Assembly: GCA_964539925.1 (NCBI GenBank)
Contig: CAZILB010000064.1
Span: 1-20,158, forward strand
Length of the DNA: 20,158 bases
Source of the DNA: DP-20 sp964539925
GTDB lineage: Bacteria > Desulfobacterota > Binatia > UBA9968
Direction of reading: 5' to 3'
Shown in pieces: positions 6,846 to 14,524 of the stretch. Below the pieces are notes generated by a model. The model was not told the DNA's origin and searched no databases. It saw nothing but the letters and a program-made list of their open reading frames with translations. The stretch's first letter is position 1, and every line of letters begins with the position of its first letter. The position numbers and the translations under genes were made by a program.

Positions 6846-8132
6846 GTGAAAATCGTCGTGGACAATACAAATAGCCGCAAGGCGATCGAAGCGCGGCAAT
6901 TGGATAAACTGCGTGAAGTGATCGCCGCCATATTGCCGGCCAACGAATTTTACCGGCAAAAATTCGCGCAGATCGAACATGAACCGATCGATTCGCTCGA
7001 GCGGCTGCGAGCCTTGCCGTTCACGACGAAAAAAGATCTGGTTGAGGATCAGACGCTTCACCCGCCGTTCGGCTCGGATCTCACTTTTCCTCTGGAACGT
7101 TATATTCGCATTCACCAGACCTCGGGCACGACCGGCAAACCCCTGTACTGGCTCGACACCGACGAGGCATGGATTTGGTGGGCCGAGTGCTGGAAGGTTG
7201 TTTTCGAGGCCGCCGGAGTACGCTCGGGCGACCGCATCTTTTTTGCCTTTTCTTTTGGTCCCTTTGTCGGTTTTTGGTCCGGCTGGGAAGGAGCGCGCAA
7301 GCTCGGCGCCCTGGCGATTTCCGGCGGCGCGCAATCGACGGCCCAGCGCTTGAAGTCGATCATGGACTGCGGCGCCACCGTCCTGGTCTGCACCCCGACC
7401 TACGCGCTTCACCTGGCGTCCGAGGCAAAGAAGGCCGGCATCGATCTCGCCAAGGACTCGGCGATAAAAATCACCCTTCATGCCGGCGAGCCGGGCGCGA
7501 GCATTCCCAGCACCAAAAAACTGATCGAAGAGTCCTGGGGCGCGAAATGCTACGATCACGCCGGCGCCACCGAAGTCGGAGCATTCGGCTTCGAGTGCCA
7601 AGCCCAGCCCGGCGCCATCCACGTCAACGAAAATGAATTCATCGTCGAATGCATCGATCCGGTGGCGCGACAACCCGCCGAGGTCGGAACCAGGGGCGAG
7701 TTGGTCATCACCAATCTGGGGCGAATCGGCAGTCCGGTGATTCGCTATCGAACCGGAGATTTGGTTCAGCCGAGCCTCAGGCCTTGTCCCTGCGGCCGGC
7801 CCTTTGTCCTGCTTGAAGCCGGCGTGCTCGGAAGAGCAGACGACATGACGATTGTCCGCGGTGTCAACGTATTCCCCAGCGCCGTGGAAAACGTGCTGCG
7901 GGAATTTGCCGAAATTGAAGAATTTCGGGTGGAGATCGGCGTTCGTGAAGCCATGCAAGAGCTTCGCCTCATCCTGGAGCCCGCGGCCGATCAAAGCCTG
8001 GACCACGATTTTTCCCAGCGGGTGGCGCAGCGCGTTCGCGAGCGGATCGGCCTGCGCCCTCAGGTTGAAATAGTGAAACCGGGGGCCTTGCCTCGCTTCG
8101 AGCTCAAGGCCAGAAGATTCTTCAAATTATAA
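6846..8132 (+). CDS. Phenylacetate-CoA ligase-like AMP-forming ligase (PaaK family), about 428 aa
   Basis: Adenylate-forming acyl/aryl-CoA ligase that would activate an aromatic or other carboxylic acid with ATP and CoA. Motifs in order: 'LPFTTKKDLVEDQTLHPPFG' near the N-terminus, the P-loop-like 'TSGTTGKP', 'YDHAGATEVGAFGFEC' (aromatic/ATEVG motif), 'IRYRTGDLV', the cysteine cluster CPCGRP, and 'RADDMTIVRGVNVFPSAVE' leading into the small C-terminal domain. Length matches PaaK (about 430 aa). The start is uncertain. GTG 6846 precedes the first conserved helix; an in-frame TTG at 6762 would add 28 residues rich in Arg that look non-native; GTG 6858 is also possible. No good Shine-Dalgarno sequence is visible. 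The neighbouring aromatic genes suggest a hydroxyaryl acid substrate, but specificity cannot be read from the sequence. Confidence 0.85.
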   Translation: MKIVVDNTNSRKAIEARQLDKLREVIAAILPANEFYRQKFAQIEHEPIDSLERLRALPFTTKKDLVEDQTLHPPFGSDLTFPLERYIRIHQTSGTTGKPLYWLDTDEAWIWWAECWKVVFEAAGVRSGDRIFFAFSFGPFVGFWSGWEGARKLGALAISGGAQSTAQRLKSIMDCGATVLVCTPTYALHLASEAKKAGIDLAKDSAIKITLHAGEPGASIPSTKKLIEESWGAKCYDHAGATEVGAFGFECQAQPGAIHVNENEFIVECIDPVARQPAEVGTRGELVITNLGRIGSPVIRYRTGDLVQPSLRPCPCGRPFVLLEAGVLGRADDMTIVRGVNVFPSAVENVLREFAEIEEFRVEIGVREAMQELRLILEPAADQSLDHDFSQRVAQRVRERIGLRPQVEIVKPGALPRFELKARRFFKL

Positions 8133-8139
8133 GGGTCTT

Positions 8140-8163
8140 CAGGCTTGCCGGTGGGTAAGCCTG
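8140..8163 (+). terminator. Hairpin just after the ligase stop codon, possible weak terminator
   Basis: CAGGCTT (8140-8146) pairs with AAGCCTG (8157-8163) around a ten-base loop, starting eight bases after the TAA. No proper T-tract follows (only CTTTTG at about 8171). Its 5' part (8132-8146) occurs inverted at 2864-2878, so it may be a repeat fragment and not a terminator. Confidence 0.3.
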
Positions 8164-8187
8164 GCCCTGACGCTTTTGATTTCGTTT

Positions 8188-8379
8188 ACCACGAAGATCA
8201 CAGCGCGGCCGAGCCGCAACCAAACACCGGAATATTTCGCGCAAAGCTCGCAAAGCATGTCCTGAGCAAAATCGAAGGGGCCGCGAAAGGGGGCACGGGG
8301 TAAGGCTAAGGCTGAGGTTTAGGTTAAGGCACAGCCCTTCTCAACCTCGACCATCCTTGGCGTGCTTGGCGCGAGAAAT
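8188..8379. repeat. GCAAAG / CTTGGC inverted repeat element with 9-bp-periodic arms
   Basis: The left part starts ACCACGAAGATCACAGCG, related to 19979 onward. The left arm TTTCGCGCAAAGCTCGCAAAGC (8235-8256) and the right arm CCTTGGCGTGCTTGGCGCGAG (8355-8375) are imperfect reverse complements and each has a 9-bp period. With the hexamer run (8301-8330), this and the next element occupy nearly all of the 417-bp gene-free space 8133-8549. Confidence 0.6.
8301..8330. repeat. Five tandem TAAGGC-like hexamers
   Basis: TAAGGC, TAAGGC, TGAGGT, TTAGGT and TAAGGC follow without gaps. They sit inside the loop of the surrounding inverted element. Confidence 0.75.
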
Positions 8380-8449
8380 TGCCCTGTTTCTGATAGCTAC
8401 GGGCGCCGGACAATTTGCGCGAGCCGCGAAAATTCCGCAACATAGTCCT

Positions 8450-8540
8450 ACGAAGGACACGAAGGTCGGAACAGTTTTCGCTTCTTAACTTCGTGCTCTT
8501 CGTCACCTTCGTGGTGAATGCGTCTTCACAGGAAACCCAG
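8450..8540 (-). repeat. CACGAAGG-type inverted repeat element with conserved head
   Basis: Read on the minus strand from 8540, the head CTGGGTTTCCTGTGAAGACG is followed by CATTCACCACGAAGGTGACG. The opposite arm ACGAAGGACACGAAGGTCGG (8450-8469) completes the inverted pair. The head matches those at 2727, 10770 and 19953. The element ends about ten bases from the monooxygenase stop codon. Confidence 0.65.
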
Positions 8541-8549
8541 AATAGCCAT

Positions 8550-9734
8550 TCAATCCAACTTGACTGTAAGCGGATTGTAGGAATAGAGCCAGGCGTTGCG
8601 GTCGGCGCCTTCGTTTCGGCCCGCGAACGAGGCGCGAATTTCATCGGCCGTGCGCAGATGAAAAAGCTTTCGGTTGGCGGCTGACTGGTTGACAATTCTT
8701 ATCGTGCGGTCGATACGGCTGCGCTGGTATAGCTGTAGCGCATCGGCGATCGATTCGATTTGGTCCAGCGCCCGCGTCAGCACGGCACCGTCCTCGATGG
8801 CCATGCAGGCGCCCTGCGCAAGATAAGGTAGCGTCGGGTGCACCGCGTCCCCCAACAGTGTCGCGCGCCGCGTGCTCCAGTTCCTCATAACGGGACGAGA
8901 GTACAGGGACCAGCGGTAACATCCCTCCTTGTCGGCCGCGTCGATGATCGCCTGGACTTCGGGATGCCAGCCTACAAAATCCGCCTTGAACCTTTCCCAG
9001 GGGAACTTGGCGGTCCACGACTCCTCGGAAACCTCATTCGTCTCAACCAGTCCCACGCAGTTGAGCAAGGCTCCCGCGCGCAGATAGTAGGCAACGACAT
9101 GCCTGCCGGGCCCCATCCATACCATCATGACCTGTTCCATGAAATCTTTGGGCAGCCGTTCCACTGGAACAACGATACGCCAAGCGGCGTCACCGGTATA
9201 CGTGGCGGGAACATTGCCAACGATTTGCTGGCTAACGACGGATTTGAGACCGTCCGCCCCGACCATGAGGTCGCCGCCCACTTTCGTGCCGTCGGCCAGG
9301 CACAGCTTAACGCCGTTGTCGCTCTCTTCGAACCGCACCACGCGGGAGTTCAGGCGAATCGTGTCACGCTTGAGATCGCGCACTTTCGCCGCGAGCAAAG
9401 TGTGGATATCGGCGCGGTGAACCTGGTAATAAGGCGCTCCGTGCAGCTTCTCATGCTGATCGGAGAGCGCGAATCGCTGGATCTCCTCGCCGCTGTCATG
9501 GAGCCGGAAAACATAGGCTCCGGGCCGAACCCCCACTTCGGCCAGCGTGCCTGCGAGCCCAAGATGGCGCAGCACATGAGTCGCATTGGCGCTTAGCTGG
9601 AGCCCGGCTCCGACCTCGCTCAGCTCCGGCGCCTGCTCGAAAATCGTGACATCGTGTCCGGCTTGCAACAGGCTCGCTGCCGCCGTCAACCCGCCGATCC
9701 CAGCTCCGGCAATGACAATGTTGTGCCTCTTCAC
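8550..9734 (-). CDS. FAD-dependent aromatic hydroxylase-like monooxygenase (salicylate hydroxylase type), 394 aa
   Basis: Class A flavoprotein monooxygenase that would use NAD(P)H and O2 to hydroxylate an aromatic compound, most like salicylate or 3-hydroxybenzoate hydroxylases. Diagnostic motifs: the N-terminal Rossmann GxGxxG (IVIAGAGIGGLTAAASL), the mid-protein DG motif (VGADGLKSVV) and the GD motif with ribose contact (LLGDAVHPTLPYLAQGACMA, then IEDGAVL). Length is normal at 394 aa. The start is a GTG at 9734 with GGGGGG about six bases upstream; the ATG just before it is out of frame. It is transcribed away from the hcr genes across a 215-bp space, the arrangement expected if both respond to related aromatic compounds, though no operator is evident. 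The true substrate is not known. Confidence 0.87.
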   Translation of the reverse strand: MKRHNIVIAGAGIGGLTAAASLLQAGHDVTIFEQAPELSEVGAGLQLSANATHVLRHLGLAGTLAEVGVRPGAYVFRLHDSGEEIQRFALSDQHEKLHGAPYYQVHRADIHTLLAAKVRDLKRDTIRLNSRVVRFEESDNGVKLCLADGTKVGGDLMVGADGLKSVVSQQIVGNVPATYTGDAAWRIVVPVERLPKDFMEQVMMVWMGPGRHVVAYYLRAGALLNCVGLVETNEVSEESWTAKFPWERFKADFVGWHPEVQAIIDAADKEGCYRWSLYSRPVMRNWSTRRATLLGDAVHPTLPYLAQGACMAIEDGAVLTRALDQIESIADALQLYQRSRIDRTIRIVNQSAANRKLFHLRTADEIRASFAGRNEGADRNAWLYSYNPLTVKLD

Positions 9735-9814
9735 CCGATGCCCCCCATGAAATCGCTTCTTTGCCCCTGTATGACCGATTTATCACAACTGGGCGCTATG
9801 GCTAAAACCCAATG

Positions 9815-9842
9815 TTGACCTGCCAGAACGCGTCGGTATCGT
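9815..9842 (+). promoter_or_regulatory. Candidate promoter for the hcr gene group
   Basis: TTGACC (9815-9820), a 16-base spacer, then TATCGT (9837-9842) in the divergent space between the monooxygenase and hcrC. The -10 matches four of six bases. Low-confidence visual match. Confidence 0.22.
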
Positions 9843-9949
9843 CAAGCGAATCGCGTTTCAAAGATGTCCAGAAAAATGGTATGGGATGTATGGGTGGAAA
9901 ACAGCGGGCACTAATAACAATAACCCAGAGCGGCAGAGCAGAAAAGCTG

Positions 9950-10459
9950 ATGCGGAAAAAGAGCACTAACGGCGCCAGTGAGCGACCCTCGAAGACGCTG
10001 TTGCGCCTGCGGGTGAACGGCGAAGACCACGAAGTCGCCGTGGAAATCAATAAAACCCTGCTTGAGGTGCTGCGCGAGGATATGAATCTCACCGGCACGA
10101 AACATGGCTGCGAACTGGGTGAATGCGGCACCTGCGCCGTGCTCCTCGACGGTGCGCCCGTGCTCTCCTGTTTGATGCTCGGCATTGAAGCCGTCGATCG
10201 CGAAATTGTCACGGTCGAGGGCATGACCCAGAACGGCAAACCCCACCCGCTGCAAAAAGCGTTCGCCGATCTCGGCGCCGCGCAGTGCGGCTACTGCATC
10301 CCGGGAATCCTCCTCACCGCGAAGGCCTTATTGGATGAAAACCCGCGGCCGGCGCGCGACGAGATTCGCCAGGCCCTGTCGGGGAATCTCTGCCGCTGCA
10401 CAGGCTACACCAAGATTTTGCAGGCGGTCGAACTGGCCGCTAAGGAAATGGCCGGCTGA
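9950..10459 (+). CDS. hcrC: 4-Hydroxybenzoyl-CoA reductase-type [2Fe-2S] subunit, 169 aa
   Basis: Small iron-sulfur subunit of a xanthine-oxidase-family molybdenum enzyme, passing electrons between the molybdenum subunit and the FAD subunit. The N-terminal ferredoxin-like domain has CELGECGTC plus a fourth Cys (APVLSC) for one [2Fe-2S] cluster. The C-terminal helical domain has QCGYCIPG and CRCTGY for the second. Length fits the family (about 160 aa). ATG 9950 was chosen because upstream in-frame codons add about 46 residues without family resemblance; its Shine-Dalgarno sequence is weak. The family alone does not define the substrate. The name rests on the 4Fe-4S-type FAD subunit encoded at 13462-14475. 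A 360-bp block of repeats separates it from the large subunit, which is unusual for subunit genes. Confidence 0.85.
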   Translation: MRKKSTNGASERPSKTLLRLRVNGEDHEVAVEINKTLLEVLREDMNLTGTKHGCELGECGTCAVLLDGAPVLSCLMLGIEAVDREIVTVEGMTQNGKPHPLQKAFADLGAAQCGYCIPGILLTAKALLDENPRPARDEIRQALSGNLCRCTGYTKILQAVELAAKEMAG

Positions 10460-10487
10460 ACGGAATTTTACGATGAAGCGGGAAAGA

Positions 10488-10577
10488 GCAGATTCTTCGC
10501 CTGCGGCTCAGAATGACGATTGGAGGGTGTTTCATCGGGATTTCGATCTGTCATCCTGAGCAACGCGAAGGATCTAC
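10488..10577. repeat. Inverted pair of the GCAGATTCTTCG/TCAGAATGAC repeat
   Basis: The left arm (10488-10517) begins GCAGATTCTTCG and ends CTCAGAATGAC. The right arm (10550-10577) begins GTCATCCTGAGC and ends GAAGGATCTAC, the imperfect reverse complement. The left arm matches 7-40. With the next element it fills the 360-bp gene-free space 10460-10819. Confidence 0.75.
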
Positions 10578-10660
10578 TTTTTTTGGGGGGTCATCAGGCT
10601 TCTGTGTGGGTGATCGGGCCGACGCTGCTGCAGTTCGCGCTGACCAAGGACTCGGAGGTT

Positions 10661-10770
10661 ACACCGCGGAGGCGCTGAGGTCGCGGAGAACATCATATAA
10701 GGATAGGATCTTGAGCAATCCCTCGGAGGACTCTGCGCCTCTGTGGTGAATATTCCATCACAGTAAACCC
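10661..10770 (-). repeat. About 110-bp dispersed inverted-repeat element (copy in - orientation)
   Basis: Read from 10770 on the minus strand, this begins GGGTTTACTGTGATGGAATA, continues TTCACCACAGAGGCGCAGAG, has a TATCCTTAT centre and ends CAGCGCCTCCGCGGTGTAAC. It is homologous end to end with the plus-strand copy at 2727-2840, including the non-palindromic centre. It lies about 50 bp upstream of the hcrA start. Confidence 0.7.
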
Positions 10771-10819
10771 GGAACAACCCTTTTATAAAGGTCAAACACA
10801 TAACTCAGCATTCGACGCC

Positions 10820-13350
10820 ATGAAAAAGAAAAATTTATCCGTCATCGGCAAGCCCCTGCGCAAAATCGACGCCATGGCGAAATGCGCCGGNNNNNNNNNN
10901 NNNNNNNNNNNNNNNNNNNNNNNNNNNNNNNNNNNNNNNNNNNNNNNNNNNNNNNNNNNNNNNNNNNNNNNNNNNNNNNNNNNNNNNNNNTATCCGTCAT
11001 CGGCAAGCCCCTGCGCAAAATCGACGCCATGGCGAAATGCGCCGGCGAGACCGTCTTCGCGGATGATCTCAACTTGCCGCGCATGAGTTACGCCAAGCTT
11101 TTGCGCAGCCCGCACGCGCACGCGCGTGTGCTCAGCATCAATGCCGCGCCCGCCCTCAAGCTCGAGGGCGTGTATGCCGTGCTTACCGGCGAAGATTTGC
11201 CGGAAAAGTTCGGCATCTTGCCGTCAACTCAAGACGAAGAAGCGCTGGTCACCGATAAGGTGCGTTACGCCGGCGATCCTGTCGCCGCCGTGGCGGCCGC
11301 CACCGAGAGCCTGGCGGAAACCGCCCTCGGCCAGATCCACGTGGAATACGAAGTCTTAAAACCGATTCTCACTATCGAGGAAGCGCTCGCATCGACCGAG
11401 GAGAGCGAGCGGATTCACACCTGGAACCGCCAGGCGAATATTCAAAAAGCGGTGTCCTTTGAATTCGGCGACGTCGACAACGCCTTCGCCGGATCCGATT
11501 TCATCTTGGAGGGCACGTTTTTCTACCAGGGCAACACGCACCTGCCGATGGAGCAATACGCGGCCGTCGCCTTTTACGGCCCGGACGACAAGCTCACACT
11601 CTGGTCTTCGACCCAGACGCCGCATTATGTCCATCGTACGTTGGCCAAAGTTTTGGGCCTGCCCGCGAGCCGGATCCGCGTCGTCGCCACGCCGGTGGGC
11701 GGCGGCTTTGGCGGCAAGAGCGATCCGTTTTCGCACGAGATCTGCGCCGCCAAACTTTCCATGATCACCCGGCGACCGGTCAAGATTACGCTTACGCGCG
11801 AGGAATCGTTTTATATTCATCGCGGCCGCCACCCGGTGAAGATGTTCGCCAAAACCGGCGTGAAGAGCGACGGCACGATCCAGGCGATGCACTATAAAAC
11901 CTATCTCGACGGCGGCGGTTACAGCAGCTACGGCCTGGCCACCGTCTATTACACCGGCGCGCTTCAGACCGTGACCTATAAGTTGCCCACGTATAAGTTC
12001 GAGGGTGTGCGCGTATTTACCAACAAGCCGGCGTGCGGCCCCAAGCGCGGTCACGGCACGCCGCAGCCGCGCTTCGCGCTGGAAATTCAACTCGACGAAA
12101 TCGCGGAAAAGCTCGGTTTGGACCCCATCGATCTGCGTCTCAAGCAACTGGTAGAACCCAACACCATCACCGTCAACGGCCTGCGCGTCAGCAGCACAGG
12201 ATTGCGCGAATGCATTGAGCGCGTCGTCGAGCGCGCCGAGTGGAGTAAAAAATTCCGCAAACTGCCTTTTGGCCACGGCGTCGGATTCGCCGCCAGCTCT
12301 TACATCAGCGGCGCCGGTTTGCCCATTTACTGGAACGACATGCCGCACTCCGGCGTGCAGATCAAGCTCGACCGTAGCGGCGGCGTGGCCGTCTTCTGCG
12401 GCTCCATCGACATCGGCCAGGGATCGGATTCGATCCTCGCCTATGCCGTGGCGGAAGAATTCGGCATCGAACCCGCCGACATCAGAGTGCTTAGCGCCGA
12501 TACCGATCTGACGCCGGTCGATCTTGGCAGCTATTCGAGCCGAGTCACCGTTATGACTGGCAACGCCGCGGTGCAAGCCTGCGGCAAACTCAAACCGTTG
12601 CTGCTAGAGGCGGCCAGCCAAGCCCTCGAAGTGCCGCCCGACGATCTCGAGTTTGCCGGCGGTATGATCCGCAGCACCGAACTGCCGGCATGCTCCATGA
12701 GCTTCGCCGACGCAGTGCGCAAGGCCGAGGGCAAACACGGCACCCTGGGCGCCACCGGCAGCTACTGGCCGCCGAAGAACCCGCGCGACTTCAAGGGCTC
12801 CGGCGTCGGTCCCACGCCGGCCTATAGCTTTTCCACCGCAGTGGTGGAGCTGCACTGCGACGGCGTCACCGGCGAAATCAAGATCGACAAAGTCTGGATC
12901 GCGCACGACTGCGGGCGAGCTTTTAATCCGCTGCTCGTCGAGGGGCAAACCGAGGGCAGCGTTTATATGGCGTTGGGCGAGGCGTTGATGGAGGAACAGA
13001 TTTTCCGCAAGAACGGCCTGCACAAAATCCCGTCGATTTTGGAATATAAGAGTCCGACGACTCTGGAAACGCCGGAGATCGAAACGATTCTCGTCGAGAC
13101 CGATGATCCGGAAGGCCCCTACGGCGCCAAGGAAGCCGGCCAGGGTCCCCTGCTGCCCGTGGTCCCGGCGGTGGCCAATGCGGTTTATGACGCCATCGGC
13201 GTGCGCATCCATGAAGTCCCGATCACGCCCGACAAAATCCTGCGCGCCCTCGATGGCCGGCTAAAAGCGATCTCCATACCCGATTTCAAATTTCCCGCGC
13301 CGATCAAATGGCACCCGGGGGAAGGCATCGAGGTGCAGCAGAAAAACTAA
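10820..13350 (+). CDS. hcrA: 4-Hydroxybenzoyl-CoA reductase-type molybdopterin subunit; spurious gap inside
   Basis: Catalytic molybdenum (MCD-cofactor) subunit of the xanthine oxidase family. The gene starts MKKKNLSVIGKPLRKIDAMA at 10820. It is interrupted by 100 N and a 55-bp duplicate of the bases before the gap. Removing 10891-11045 restores one frame of about 791 aa, normal for HcrA (about 770). Family features: 'VGGGFGGKSDPFSHEICAAK' (molybdopterin loop), 'KPACGPKRGHGTPQPRFALE' (substrate/cofactor loop, HCR-like GHGTPQPRF) and a C-terminal 'GPYGAKEAGQGPLLP' carrying the catalytic Glu. In the known enzyme this subunit reductively removes the para-hydroxyl of 4-hydroxybenzoyl-CoA to give benzoyl-CoA. 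Other hydroxyaryl-CoA or N-heterocycle substrates are possible. The Shine-Dalgarno sequence is weak. Confidence 0.87.
10891..10990. other. Assembly gap (100 N) whose flanks share 55 identical bases
   Basis: The 55 bases ending at 10890 (10836-10890) equal the 55 bases starting at 10991 (10991-11045). The N run is therefore very likely artificial: two overlapping contig ends were scaffolded and not merged. Deleting 155 bases corrects both sequence and reading frame. Confidence 0.92.
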
Positions 13351-13412
13351 GGTCCATAATCGCGGCAATGGATATCGACCTGGCAAGACTGACATGCGTA
13401 TCTCTGTTTCTC

Positions 13413-13441
13413 GTAGGGGCGGGTTTCAAACCCGCCCCTAC
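13413..13441. repeat. Perfect palindrome GTAGGGGCGGGTTT / AAACCCGCCCCTAC
   Basis: Two 14-base arms around a single C, between hcrA and hcrB (111-bp space). It could fold as a strong hairpin in either strand. No T-tract follows on the plus strand. This is a common type of dispersed palindrome. Confidence 0.85.
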
Positions 13442-13461
13442 CCAATGCCGATTTCTGAACA

Positions 13462-14475
13462 ATGCTCCGACTACCGGAATTTGAATATCATCAGCCGCGC
13501 TCGCTGAGACAAGCGGTTCAAATGCTGGCCGATCTGGGCGACGACGGCATGTTCGTCGCCGGCGGCACCGATGTCTATCCGAAGATGAAGCGCGGCCAGT
13601 TCACGCCGCGCCATTTGATTTCGCTCAGAGGGCTGCGCGAGTTGAGAGGCATTCGCCGAAGCAAAGAGGGTCTCTGGATCGGCGCCGGGGAGAGTCTCAC
13701 CGCTGTCGCCCGTCACGGCGCGATCGCAAAACAGCTTCCCGCGCTCGCTCATGCCGCCGAATCCGTATCGACGCCGCAGCTCAGAAACATGGGCACCATC
13801 GGCGGCAACGTTCTCGTCGACACCCGCTGCAACTACTACGACCAAACTTTTTTCTGGCGCCAGGCCGTGGGCTTTTGCATGAAGAAGGACGGCGATATCT
13901 GTCTGGTCGCTCCCGGCAGCGCCAAGTGCCTGGCGATCGCGTCCTCGGACACCGCTCCGGTGCTGGTGAGCCTGGAAGCCGAAGCCGTCTTGATAGGCCG
14001 GCAGGGCGAGCGCCGCGCAAAGCTCGAAGACCTATATCGCGACGACGGCATCGCCTACTCGGCCAAAGCCAAAGAGGAAGTGCTCAAGGGCCTGTTCATC
14101 CCGCGTGTATCTCTGGCGCGACGCAATGTTTATTTGAAACTTCGCCGCCGCGGTTCCTTCGATTTTCCGATTCTGGGCGTTGCCGCGACGATGGAGATCG
14201 ATCCACAAGGGGAATGCCGCCACGCCAGCGTCGTGCTGACCGCAGTTGCTTCGGCGCCCAAAGTGATCCCGCAGGCGCCGGCGCTGCTGGTGGGGAAAAA
14301 AGTGACTCAAGAATTGATCGATGCCGTCGCCGAGACCGCGGCCAAAGCCGCTCATCCGCTCGACAACGCCGATTTGGATTACTGGTATCGCAAGCGCATG
14401 GCCAAAGTGTATACCCAAAGGGCGCTGGCACGAGCGGCAGGCATGGAAGTGGGAAGTAATGGAGCGTTAGCGTAA
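13462..14475 (+). CDS. hcrB: 4-Hydroxybenzoyl-CoA reductase-type FAD subunit with extra [4Fe-4S] motif, 337 aa
   Basis: FAD-binding medium subunit of a xanthine-oxidase-family enzyme. FAD motifs are 'VAGGTDVYPKMKRG' (residues 32-45) and 'QLRNMGTIGGNVL' (106-118). Directly after these comes a four-cysteine insertion: C123, C139, C147 and C156, spaced C-x15-C-x7-C-x8-C. The Thauera aromatica 4-hydroxybenzoyl-CoA reductase beta subunit has an extra [4Fe-4S] cluster with Cys122, 138, 146 and 155, the same spacing as I recall it. That cluster distinguishes HcrB from ordinary xanthine dehydrogenase FAD subunits and supports low-potential, reductive chemistry. Length is normal (about 325). The start ATG 13462 has no clear Shine-Dalgarno sequence and may depend on upstream translation. 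A hairpin begins at its stop codon. Confidence 0.88.
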   Translation: MLRLPEFEYHQPRSLRQAVQMLADLGDDGMFVAGGTDVYPKMKRGQFTPRHLISLRGLRELRGIRRSKEGLWIGAGESLTAVARHGAIAKQLPALAHAAESVSTPQLRNMGTIGGNVLVDTRCNYYDQTFFWRQAVGFCMKKDGDICLVAPGSAKCLAIASSDTAPVLVSLEAEAVLIGRQGERRAKLEDLYRDDGIAYSAKAKEEVLKGLFIPRVSLARRNVYLKLRRRGSFDFPILGVAATMEIDPQGECRHASVVLTAVASAPKVIPQAPALLVGKKVTQELIDAVAETAAKAAHPLDNADLDYWYRKRMAKVYTQRALARAAGMEVGSNGALA

Positions 14476-14507
14476 TGGAGTGATGCTTTTAAAACCCATC
14501 ACTCCAT
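14475..14507. repeat. Hairpin between hcrB and the first ubiD-like gene
   Basis: ATGGAGTGATG (14475-14485) pairs perfectly with CATCACTCCAT (14497-14507) around an 11-base loop, CTTTTAAAACC. It overlaps the end of the hcrB stop codon and ends 17 bases before the next ATG. It could modulate transcript stability or translation, or be another dispersed palindrome. Confidence 0.75.
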
Positions 14508-14524
14508 AAGTTCGGGAGCGAGCC

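Noticed and set aside
6813..8006. 397-codon minus-strand ORF opposite the PaaK-like ligase
   Set aside because: It shows no family motif, while the plus strand has all the ligase motifs. It is a GC-rich shadow frame.
8450..8540. CRISPR-like array from the repeated CACGAAG or AGAG units
   Set aside because: The units are 9 bp, imperfect, face each other as inverted arms and have no spacers.
10882..13350. hcrA starting inside or just before the N run
   Set aside because: The 55-bp duplication shows that the real N-terminus is at ATG 10820, before the gap.
13413..13441. Rho-independent terminator between hcrA and hcrB
   Set aside because: The palindrome is strong, but no T-tract follows and the next subunit gene is in the same operon direction. 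It is more likely a dispersed palindrome.
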